A stretch of 64,000 nucleotides of DNA. Source: Oreohelix idahoensis. Its lineage: Eukaryota > Mollusca > Gastropoda > Stylommatophora > Oreohelicidae. The notes under the pieces are model-generated. The model was not told where the DNA came from, did not search any database, and saw only the letters and a program-made list of their open reading frames with translations. A program made the position numbers and the translations under genes. Of the stretch, positions 55,985 through 64,000 are shown in pieces. The stretch is from NCBI GenBank assembly GCA_024509875.1, contig JAMPIV010012224.1:1-64000 (forward strand). Reading direction: 5' to 3'. Within the stretch, counting starts at the first letter, position 1; each line of letters begins with the position of its first letter.

Positions 55985-56480
55985 AAAGCAGTAGTCAGCT
56001 TGCGTCTGTTGGTATCTCCATAAAGTTTTCTCCAGGAATACTACATGTGACGGCCATATGTGCTGTCTCTGTTCCTCATGTGTTGGGCATCTTCTAAGCA
56101 GATGTTCAGCAGTCATTGTATCGGTGTCACTGTTACACTCATCGGTAGTTCCTATCTTTGGCTTGTTGAACAGATGGTATCCCAATCTGTTGTGACGTGT
56201 GCAAAGTCTGAAGATTACCACTTGTTCACTTCTGCTAAGCTATTAATATGCATCATTATTTGTGTGACCTGGATGCTCTGCTTCCCACTTGCTCTTGTAA
56301 CCGCTCATGATAAAACTCTAGGCATCTTCATAAGTTATACTTCTGTCAAGTTGAGGTCGCCTTCTTCCTTCCTTTGCCAGTCTGTCAGCCTCTTCATTTC
56401 CAGGAATGTTGCAGTGAGGTGGGATCCACTGCATCACAACTCTTTTAAACTGCTGACATCTCATACGGCGTGCATGAGTA
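55985..56480 (-). pseudogene. I-group LINE 3' end (RNase H end and Cys/His tail)
   Basis: The minus strand has the RNase H end (MQWIPPHCNIPGNEEADRLA near 56440-56380) and later VIFRLCTRHNRLGYHL and a C-x..-TMTAEHLLRRCPTHEEQR tail. Frameshifts separate the two. It is similar in kind to 7205-7495 and 44836-45375. Confidence 0.75.
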
Positions 56481-56611
56481 TTCAATAGTCTTATTTTTTC
56501 TTTGTCTCTTCATAGGTCACAGGGAACTACACAAGGCCTTATATTCCATGCTGCTTTATAAAATGCTTGCTTTTAAGTAAATATTCATCGTTGTAATTTC
56601 ACTTTCACTTA

Positions 56612-56932
56612 TTATAGAGCAACTGCAGCTGGTTCTGGCTGAATCCCAGAATAGCAGACGACTTGGCGATGTGTCCCAATGGCTGTCAGTACATTAACAA
56701 TGTCACTTGGAGTATTTAAAATATCTGCGAGGGCTTCATTACGGATTGTTATTATTGTCCAGTGTGTAAGAGAAGTATGTCTGGTTGAATAGAAGCACAT
56801 CAGTGATAGCTTCATAGTGATTTTCCTGATGTGTAGATGGGCATTTGGCTGACATGTGCAGTCATAACACTGACAAGACACTCTGGAACTACCATGTAAA
56901 CAAGTGTCTTTATGATAAATTATGAATTGCAC
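56612..56932 (-). repeat. Dispersed repeat R3, copy 2 (possible LINE segment)
   Basis: A 106-residue minus-strand frame (SLMCFYSTRHTSLTHWTIIT) related in DNA sequence to 19636-19750. It lies directly after an I-group LINE end, so it could be that element's 3' region. No known domain was recognised. Confidence 0.45.
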
Positions 56933-57029
56933 AACATAAATTCTGCTATAACTTTATGGTTCATGCCCCGAACAGAATAATTCTTTTGAGATTTGAATTG
57001 CAACTACAAATACATGTAATTGTGGCAGT

Positions 57030-57294
57030 AAAAAAAAAAAAAGGTAAAGGAACCCGTTACACGCCCATTAGGCACAACAAATATGCTATGGTGTTAGCCC
57101 ATACTTTATCTTGACCGTCGGTTCATGCCCCGAATGTGGTCGGCATCAGCCGGCCGCCTTAACCTAGTAGCTCTTACCCATTTTTGGGTCGAGAGCCGTT
57201 TGTGGCCTAAAAATTTTTCCGCCTCATCTGGGGATCGAACCATAGACCACTGCGCTAGGAAGCCAGTGCACTAACCACTATGCTACCGCGGCTC
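57030..57294 (-). mobile_element. SINE S1, copy 2 (tRNA-derived)
   Basis: A 265-bp element flanked by AATTGTGGCAGT (57018-57029 and 57295-57306). The sense strand has AGCCGCGGTAGCATAGTGG (A box) and GGTTCGATCCCC (B box), both close to consensus, and ends in a run of T. Confidence 0.92.
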
Positions 57295-57306
57295 AATTGT
57301 GGCAGT

Positions 57307-57926
57307 GAGAAGTCATTATCTTTGGTATTTGATGAGGACATTATGATTTTGTTAGTAAATTCGTACAACAGCATTGAAATTTCACGAAAGTTTACAACAG
57401 GAAAAGTGAACTTGGGCGCGGACCTCTGAGAAAGCAAGGGTTAGGTATATATACCTGTCTCATACACAGTTCTTTACATCCCAAAATCACTTCAAAATCT
57501 GACAGAGCTGAGAAGATATCCAGAGGGCTGACTCTTATAGTTAGAAGGCTTAACCCCCAACACAACAAGATAAGTGAGAAGAAGCCACACCGCAGCTTCA
57601 AACAGCCACAGACTTCAAAGTAGCACTCTGTCTGAGGGTATGTCTGTATAGATCATTAAGCTTACAAAATATCTTAGTGAATTAATGTACATTTCAAATT
57701 GATGAATATTTCAAATTAATGTTTTACTTAACATAAATCCTCATGTCTATATCTTGCCTTGTGCCCGAAGGAAGATGGCTTCCTCCACTATATAACCTCA
57801 ATTCTGGACAGCATTGGCTCAGCTCGAAGTCCTTGTTAGGACAGACCAACGCTAGCAATAAAAGCTATTTAGGACTTTGCTTTTGGGTACTGTGCTCAAA
57901 GAGTTTGTTTTCCCTTTTTCTTTCTT
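57307..57926. other. No recognisable feature
   Basis: Intronic sequence between SINE S1 and LINE-A. Short frames on both strands have no supporting context. Confidence 0.55.
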
Positions 57927-57940
57927 GTCTTTTATTTCGG

Positions 57941-58533
57941 CTATTATAGACCGAAAGGGAGGCATCAAAGAAGAGTTGGCCACTCGAAAAGCAGCAGCTG
58001 GGAGACTTTTTCAGGCCATAAATCGAGGATTCCTCAACAAGAGAGAGGTTGGTAAGAAAACGAAGATGGCTGTGTACCGCTCCACCTATGTCCCAGTCTT
58101 GACATATGGATGCGAGTCATGGGCAATGACTACAACCCATAAAAGCCAGATCCAAACCTCAGAAATGAGGTATCTGAGGAAGGTGGTTGAAGTAACAAGA
58201 AGAGACATGGTACACAACCAGATGATACGTCAAGGCCTTAAATCCTACCCCCTGCAGACCCAAGTAGAACAGTCCCAATTAAGATGGTTTGGCCATGTCT
58301 GCAGAATGGGAGAAGATCGGATACCACGACAAGCATGGGAAACAAAGAGCCAAGGACCCAGACCCCGAGGACGACCCAGAGTCCGCTGGGAGGACAACAT
58401 TAGACAATCTTTGAAGGACCGAGGACTAGAATGGAACCAGGCCAGGAGGAAGACAGCTGATAGGATAGTCTGGCGCTCTCTCTTCCAAACCTCTACACCT
58501 CACGGTAGAAGGGGAATGACTAAGTAAGTAAGT
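57941..58533 (+). mobile_element. LINE-A 3' part with intact C-terminal frame
   Basis: A 593-bp 5'-truncated insertion flanked by (GT)CTTTTATTTCGG (57927-57940 and 58532-58545). It encodes the C-terminal 195 residues without a break (IIDRKGGIKEELATRKAAAG to GRRGMTK), then stop and (TAAG)n. It is the best-preserved C-terminus in the window. Confidence 0.92.
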
Positions 58534-58545
58534 CTTTTATTTCGG

Positions 58546-59285
58546 CATATTTTGTCGATGTATTGTAAAGGACATAATTTTGCTAACTTTGGCATAACGC
58601 TGAGCCAAAGGGGAGTAATCATAACTGGGTTAGGAAAATGTCTTTAATTGATGTTAAAATTCTTAAATGTATTGTACGGTTGTATGATATACCCACTTTT
58701 GACTGACTTAACCATAGCCTCAAGACTGTGTTGTCGAAATGAGGAATCTGATCAACAGTGGCCAGTCAGCATCAGAGGGGCGTCTTGGTTATAAACCACA
58801 GACACCATAACCTGGTCATATTTTGTAGGTTCAACTAGTGGTGGAAAACGTGACACAATAGTGGAAATTGTTAACTGTTTAACAGTGGACCAACGCTGTT
58901 CCTGGCATAAGCATAGCGTCTTCAATGTCTAGATGTTTTAACGACCAAGGGAAGTCAGCTACTACAATGTGTCAAGCAAGTTAAGTACAACTCATCATGA
59001 AAACACAAAGACACCTAGGCCAATAACATGATGAAAATGACCAAACAGTGGCAGAATACTTTTGTAAATTGTGTGAAATTTTGTAAGATATTAATATACC
59101 AAGGTGCTAATTTTTTTACTATACATCATTAATCAATAAAGTGCATTGATTTGTTTATAACTGCAGTTATTGAATTATTTAAATTTCCAGTTATAATTTT
59201 GTTGTGTGGTCAATTAATATTTAAAATTGGTAGGGGATAATATGAGGTGCACTCACATATTTATATAACACCCCTGGAGCATAGG
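58546..59285. other. No recognisable feature
   Basis: AT-rich intronic sequence of the plus-strand gene. No repeat or frame was supported. Confidence 0.55.
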
Positions 59286-59289
59286 ATAG

Positions 59290-59726
59290 GTCTAGCGAGT
59301 TTGGTTTGAAGGACTATCTTCATTGCACGTGGACTACCCCATCAGTGCTCCGATCTCCTCCCTTAGATTACACAAGAAGGATGGGAGCCGCGCTAGCGTA
59401 GTGGTTACAACACCGCTCTGGCGACCGGGTGATACAGGATCAAACCCGGGCGACGGCATTTGAGGATTTTTCGTCGACCGGGATTTGGACTGGATTAACT
59501 CGAGACCTGGCGAGGACATTTGAAGGAGTGTGTCGTCGACCAGGGACTGGCGGCTCCTGAGCCGACCCAGCTGCAATGGGTACCTCCGAAATCGGCGAGT
59601 ATTTGCCTGAATGGCGAGGGACACCTGTCTCTGTACAAGAAATAAAGGGATACTCACGTAAAATCAATGTCAGGTTAGACATAAAATAATAACCTGAGAT
59701 TTCGCCTCGAGTATTAGCGGGCGAAC

Positions 59727-59766
<40 letters not shown>

Positions 59767-59850
59767 ACAAGAAGGATCTCAGCACAGTGCACAAACTCGG
59801 TAGCACCGTCGAGAATCCCAATGTGTGTATATAGGTCTAATGAGAAGGTG
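59290..59850 (+). mobile_element. LINE-F 3' end, copy 1, interrupted by a SINE
   Basis: AGGACTATCTTCATTGCACG...TCTCCTCCCTTAGAT and, beyond the SINE, GGATCTCAGCAC...TGTGTATATAGG match the end of LINE-F at 60790-60925. The coding part is absent in this copy. Confidence 0.7.
59383..59765 (+). mobile_element. SINE S2 with 37-bp poly(A) tail
   Basis: It is flanked by CACAAGAAGGAT (59371-59382 and 59766-59777). It begins GGGAGCCGCGCTAGCGTAGTGG (A box), with GGATCAAACCC as B box, a body containing GCGGCTCCTGAGCCGACCCA and CAATGGGTACCTC, and 37 uninterrupted A at 59729-59765. The head and central block are related to S1, but the tail differs. The perfect TSD and long A run suggest a recent insertion. 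Confidence 0.92.
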
Positions 59851-59986
59851 ACTTATCTATCAGTTCTCTTCTACAGCTATCATCGAGAACTGTGCAATTA
59901 ACTACCTGATTTGTCTGGTGTCATCCCTACCTTTGGTTCACCAGTTCTCTTCTTAATTTCTGGGAACTACTTTCTAATATTCTTTC

Positions 59987-60293
59987 GGGACCAAAAGATG
60001 CAGCAATAGAGAATGCAGTCAGCGACCCATAGCTTGACTGCTTGCATCAGGGTCAGCGAATGAGAGCTGACCAAGACCGTACTCCACCTCCACGTGGTGG
60101 TCCTGGAAATAGTCTGCAGCAGCACAGTCTGGCTGAGCGAGTACGGATCGCAGAGGGAAGGCAAACCCGGTCCCAAAAACTGCCGTGCTGAAGTCGGATG
60201 TGTCGACCGAAAAGTGCAGATATCACAGCTCCGGCGTAAACAGACACAACTCAACCAACGTCCTTTTCAGGACGAACGAGGAAGAAGAAGAAG
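59987..60293 (+). mobile_element. Repeat R1, copy 3
   Basis: A 307-bp unit flanked by ATATTCTTTC (59977-59986 and 60294-60303). It starts GGGACCAAAAGATGCAGCAA and ends GAGGAAGAAGAAGAAG. Full-length compared with 32234-32542. Confidence 0.85.
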
Positions 60294-60339
60294 ATATTCT
60301 TTCCAACATGCATCTCGCCACATGGACCTGTTTTATATT

Positions 60340-60530
60340 CTGTGAATTTACCGCTGGTTCCCTTTCAGGAAGCCTGCACCAAAATGTTAGTGTGCTCTTG
60401 TAGCAATTTGTTTTACACCATGAGGGTGCCAGCACCATCATGTTAGTTTCCTTTTGCGATATGCCTGAGGGAGCGGTAGGCTTATTCTTTCTTTGTCTCC
60501 CCCGTAACTACATGGAGCTTTAACTAAGAA
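60340..60530 (+). repeat. Dispersed repeat R2, copy 3, and a motif shared with 183-255
   Basis: GGAAGCCTGCACCAAAATGT and GGGTGCCAGCACC are shared with the other R2 copies. CTGAGGGAGCGGTAGGCTTA at 60462-60481 also occurs after R1 copy 1 near 193-212, so R1 and R2 sit side by side in two places. Confidence 0.5.
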
Positions 60531-60589
60531 AGAACACACCAGACCCAACAAGCACTTAAACAAATGAAATCCCTCACGTGAGCCTAATT

Positions 60590-61020
60590 GCTGCAACTGT
60601 CTCCATCCATATGAAATAGTTCAGCATGTGCTGTTCAATTGCCCAGGACTCTCCACAGAAAGAAGAAAGAAACTTCTGGGCTCCCCAACAATCACAAACA
60701 CTCTATACAGCACCACTCAACACAGCACCACTCAACAGCTACAGAACACATGCACATTCTTCAACTTGACATTGATTTGGTTTTTAAGGACTATCTTCAT
60801 TGCACATGGACAACTCCATCAGTGTTCCGATCTCCTCCCTTAGATCACAGAAGGAGGATCTCAGCACTGTGCACGAACTCTGTAGCACTGGCAAGAATCC
60901 CAATGTGTTTATATAGGAATCACACATTCTATAAATATTTTTGTGGTGGGTAGGTTTTCTCGTTTTTAAATTCAACTTGGCATTGAAAGAGCAGCAAGCT
61001 CATCAGCCCTAAACAACAAA
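60590..61020 (+). pseudogene. LINE-F C-terminus and 3' UTR, copy 2
   Basis: The plus strand encodes a Cys/His segment (CNCLHPYEIVQHVLFNCPGL) of the kind that ends RNase H-bearing LINEs. A 3' UTR shared with 59290-59850 follows, with an A-rich end (AAACAACAAAAACAAAAA). Confidence 0.65.
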
Positions 61021-61289
61021 AACAAAAACTCGGAGCTTAAAGTAAATATAGTTTTGATTAAATGATTTATTTCCCTACTGCTTTTCAGAAACTATTTGCA
61101 TTTTTTTCTACATTTATTCCTCATTCATCCTGTAGTATTTGGCTTGACTTGTCACATGCAGGATCAACATGTTCGATGACATTGTTAATATTACTTTTAC
61201 AGTCTTTTCTTCTTCATCATCTGTGGTATCATCATCATCATCTATACCTTTCAGCTCCCTGTGGAACATGGGTCCTCAACAACAACATA

Positions 61290-61470
61290 CCAAGCCCTCA
61301 TGTCCTGTACCATCTGTTCAAGATCCTTCCATGTCTTGTTTATCCCTTGTATGTCTACCTCCATGTCTCTTCTCTGTGTGCTTTTGGGTCTCCACTATTT
61401 CTCTTACCATGGGGATTTCAGAATAGGGATGACCTTGTAAAGTTATCAGTTGTTTTTTTTTAAATATATG
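61290..61470 (-). mobile_element. LINE-B 3' fragment
   Basis: The minus strand matches LINE-B near 25270-25440 (ACCATGGGGATTTCAGAATA on plus corresponds to the CCTGGGGTTCCAGAACAAGG region). It is strongly diverged. Confidence 0.65.
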
Positions 61471-61650
61471 TATCCTATCCTACGCCAGCATCTACTTCTG
61501 ATCTGTTCCACTGGTGTTTGTGGTACCATCAAGTATGGTTAACATTCTATCTCTTTACCATTTTATTTCTAATTCATATAGTAGTGTTTTGCATGACGGT
61601 CAATTATAGCATCAGTATATTCATTCCTGTTGTTAATTTTACTGTTACAG

Positions 61651-61780
61651 AGTGTCTTCTTCATCTGCGGGAACATCAAGTTTCGTTAACGTTCGGTCGA
61701 GGCCACTATACATAAATAGCCATGACATGTATGCCAAGAAACTGCGCAGAATCAAACATGTAATCAAAGATACCATATTT
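61651..61780 (+). CDS. Unidentified host gene (TBRG1-like?), coding exon 3
   Basis: A 130-bp exon with acceptor TTTTACTGTTACAG and donor TTT|GTAAGTAC. Its first base completes the Gly codon from exon 2; then 43 codons, ending in phase 0. It encodes a Ser-rich stretch (VSSSSAGTSSF) and a basic helix YAKKLRRIKHVIKDTIF. This last block has the length and residue pattern of the helix at the start of TBRG1 (Tyr-x-x-Lys...Lys-x-Thr-Val-Phe), a nuclear growth regulator. About a third of its residues are identical, so the assignment is tentative. The next exon should carry the remainder of that helix and is not in the window. Confidence 0.62.
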
Positions 61781-61813
61781 GTAAGTACGCAATTTACTTA
61801 GATATATTTCTTT

Positions 61814-61832
61814 CCCCCCCCCCCCCCCCCCC
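61814..61832. repeat. Poly-C tract (19 bp)
   Basis: An uninterrupted C run shortly after the exon 3 donor, followed by CACCCACCC. Confidence 0.95.
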
Positions 61833-62396
61833 ACCCACCCATGAACAAAGAGTATTTCTAACATCTGATACTGTTATGCTTTTTATTCTGATAGCATTGA
61901 AACTGTTCTTTTTTTTTTTAAATCCACACATTATAAACTTAACCAGTCAAAAGTGTGCTTGGCCACTTAATGCCCATTTCATTTTCAGTTATGTATCTTA
62001 ATCAAATGACTTTTGACATTTTTATTTATGTTTTCGCTTCAAGCTGCAATGAAACTAGAATAAAGTGGTTTAGTGTGTAAAAATAGGATTTTATATTTCA
62101 TATCAATGCGTAAATATGAAACAAGATGTCAGAAAGCTAGTGCAGTTACTTACCAACTATCGCTACTACTCAAACTTCCAAATATCAGTATAGAAACTAC
62201 GCGACTAATGATAAAAGATATATTCTTACCAACTCTTTACTGTCACTGTTAAACATGGTCTCTGACTAGAGCACGGGAGAGGACATTCATATCATGCGAG
62301 ATGAAGTGCTTAAGAAAAGATTAATGTTACCAGGAGAGACAGAATGAGTAATAATGACATCAGAAAAATTGTAAGAGCTACATCCTGCATCGAATA

Positions 62397-62960
62397 TGTC
62401 TTCTTCTTCTTGAATCCTTAACCGCTGACTATCAAAGCTGTCAGCAGATGTCACACCTGGTGGCGTCTTGTAGGGCAGCAACAAACTGCCTCTACTTTGC
62501 TTGTTCAGCGGCAATCCTTCATGCAGTGCCCCAATTCTGGTTTATGCTTTGCATCTTTGCCTCCACGGTTCTCTGCCAAGTTGTTTTTGTTCTGTCTCTT
62601 TTTCACCTTCCTTCTGGGGCCTATAACATAGCCGTTCGTGTGATGGTATCAGGGTCTTTTCTGAGGACGTGGCCAACCCAACTCCAGCGTCTGCCGGCTA
62701 TGGTGGTGTGCATGTCTTCTTGGTTGCTCTGAGTAAGTAGTTATTGGTTGGTGATGGTATTCAGCCAAAAAATTTAGAGAATTTTTCTTAGGCAGGTTGG
62801 GTGGAACGAGGACGATTTCGACATTTCCTTTTCTGTTACTCTCCAGAATTCTGCACCATACAGAAGCTCACAAAGTATGTAACTCTCATATAGTCTTAAT
62901 TTGGTGTTTGTGCTGTACTGCGAAGATTTCCAGATGTGTCATATATAGGGAGACAAAACA
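62397..62960 (-). mobile_element. LINE-C 3' fragment, longer copy
   Basis: The minus strand has the TCAAGAAGAAGAAGAC end and, upstream, a degraded RRWSWVGHVLRKDPDTITRT-type C-terminal region (about 62705-62635). It is consistent with the LINE-C end at 26126-26384. The frame is broken. Confidence 0.75.
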
Positions 62961-62964
62961 TGAA

Positions 62965-64000
62965 GTAGTTTGCCTATGTCATGAGAGTGAAGCTGCCATC
63001 ACCGGTGTCAATACCTTGTCGAGGTATGGCAGCTTGCCTACCCTGATTACCCCCAGAGCTATGCCAGCTAGAGTTTTACTCCTGGAAGGTTCTACCAAGC
63101 TGGAGAGGTTTGCGCGGGCAGGGGTAGACTAAAGCAGACACCCTGGTCCTCCAGGTTGGGGGTTTTAGCATAGGTTTGACACCACTGTCTATGTAAAAAG
63201 AAATGAAGTTACGGAAACGACAACAAATGAACAAACTTTGCTGCAGGACGGACATCCGGAGTCTGAGGCTCGTATGACTGTCAGTGGTGAAAGCCGAAAG
63301 GAAGCCACTGACACAAAAACGGACGTCCTGACCGCAAAACGTGAAACAAGAATAGGATTTTGGAATGTCAGGACAATGAACAAGATGGGTAAACTAAAAC
63401 AGGTCACCGCAGAAATGAGAAACTATAGATTACACATTCTAGGGATAAGCGAGAGCAGATGGACAGGGGCAGGAAAAGTTAAAACAGCAACAGGAGAAAC
63501 AGTACTTTACTCTGGAAGAGAGGATGGACAGCACAATGAAGGTGTAGCCATTATTCTACAGAATGGAATAGAAAGGACATTACTGGAATGGAAACCCATC
63601 AACAACAGACTGATAAGAATAAGATTGAGAGGGAGATTCACCAACACTACAATAATACAATGCTACGCACCAACGAATGACAGCGATGATGAGGTCAAGG
63701 ATAAATTCTATCAACAACTGCAGAAAGAAATAGAAGACACACCTAGATATGATCTTATCGTAGTAATGGGAGACCTCAATGTGAAAGTTGGAACACACAA
63801 TACATATAATGAAAGAGTAATGGGGAAATGCGGCAGCGGAACAGCAAACGAAAATGGGGATAAATTAATAAGTTTCTGTAGCATTAACAACCTGGTTATT
63901 GGAGGAACACTTTTCCCACACAAAGAAATTCACAAATTAACATGAGAATCACCAAATGGTCGGGACAGAAACCAGATAGACCACATTATGATTAACGGTA
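62965..64000 (+). mobile_element. 5' part of an RTE-type LINE, cut by the window edge
   Basis: A 5' UTR of about 270 bp (including GGTAGACTAAAGCAGACACC) leads into the endonuclease frame at 63238. It is probably the 5' half of the LINE-B family, since its protein is of the type that precedes this reverse transcriptase, but no overlap in the window proves it. Confidence 0.75.
63238..64000 (+). pseudogene. RTE-type LINE endonuclease with premature stop
   Basis: An APE-type endonuclease: RIGFWNVRTMNKMGKLKQ (residue about 42), ILGISESRWTGAGK, the GREDGQHNEGVAIILQ block, IIQCYAPTNDSDDEV, VVMGDLNVKVGTHNTYN (catalytic Asp about 180) and GGTLFPHKEIHKLT. A TGA at 63943-63945 stands where the family has Trp (a TGG to TGA change), after which the frame continues SPNGRDRNQIDHIMING to the window edge. 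Apart from this stop the frame is clean, so the copy is young. It ends before the SDH motif and the reverse transcriptase. Confidence 0.88.

Overview
The window is eukaryotic nuclear DNA from an invertebrate, most likely a lophotrochozoan and plausibly a mollusc. It is AT-rich, has spliced genes with long introns, and consists mostly of transposable elements at many ages: RTE- and I-group LINEs, tRNA-derived SINEs, a Ty3/Gypsy element, Helitrons, a Tigger remnant, MITEs and a long-TIR element. The taxon is an inference. There are no bacterial features, rRNA genes or CRISPR arrays.

Host genes. (1) On the minus strand, three exons (20899-20755, 17395-17251, 1935-1869) join in frame into a 119-residue N-terminus that matches the MAP kinase kinase MAP2K7/MKK7: a coiled first segment, an RPRML JNK-docking motif across the first junction, and the EIDxKIxxIMKQSG block that precedes the kinase domain. 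The kinase exons lie left of the window. (2) On the plus strand, exons 51639-51665, 55294-55448 and 61651-61780 also join in frame with good splice sites and give the N-terminus of a second gene, perhaps TBRG1-like. (3) A possible terminal exon with a poly(A) signal lies at 49443-49576.

Layout. 1-3347: satellite-like repeat and SINEs around MAP2K7 exon 3. 3348-6520: a full-length but frameshifted RTE LINE (called LINE-A here) with target-site duplication (TSD). 7205-8113: LINE 3' end and a Tigger remnant. 8289-17099: a complete 8.8-kb Ty3/Gypsy element on the minus strand with both LTRs and a 5-bp TSD; its integrase lies before the reverse transcriptase, as in Gmr1-type elements. 17100-20900: MAP2K7 exons 2 and 1 with intronic SINE, MITE and LINE fragments. 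21090-36036: two head-to-head truncated Helitron copies. Between them sits one LINE-A insertion that was itself split by a 4.8-kb and a 3.1-kb insertion and by a SINE. 36590-41480: a LINE RNase H relic and a decayed protein resembling the N-terminal part of RAG1. 41484-44744: an element with about 765-bp terminal inverted repeats. 44809-49110: an I-group LINE. 49400-64000: the second host gene, with SINEs, MITEs and LINE pieces in its introns, ending in the 5' half of another RTE LINE.

How the parts relate. The autonomous LINEs would have supplied the machinery that moved the SINEs. One SINE family carries the 3' end of the LINE-C family, and many insertions still have clear TSDs, so relative ages can be read from the nesting. 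Nearly every element ORF is broken by frameshifts or stops. The host exons have kept open frames and splice sites, and most of the mobile DNA lies in their introns or between genes.
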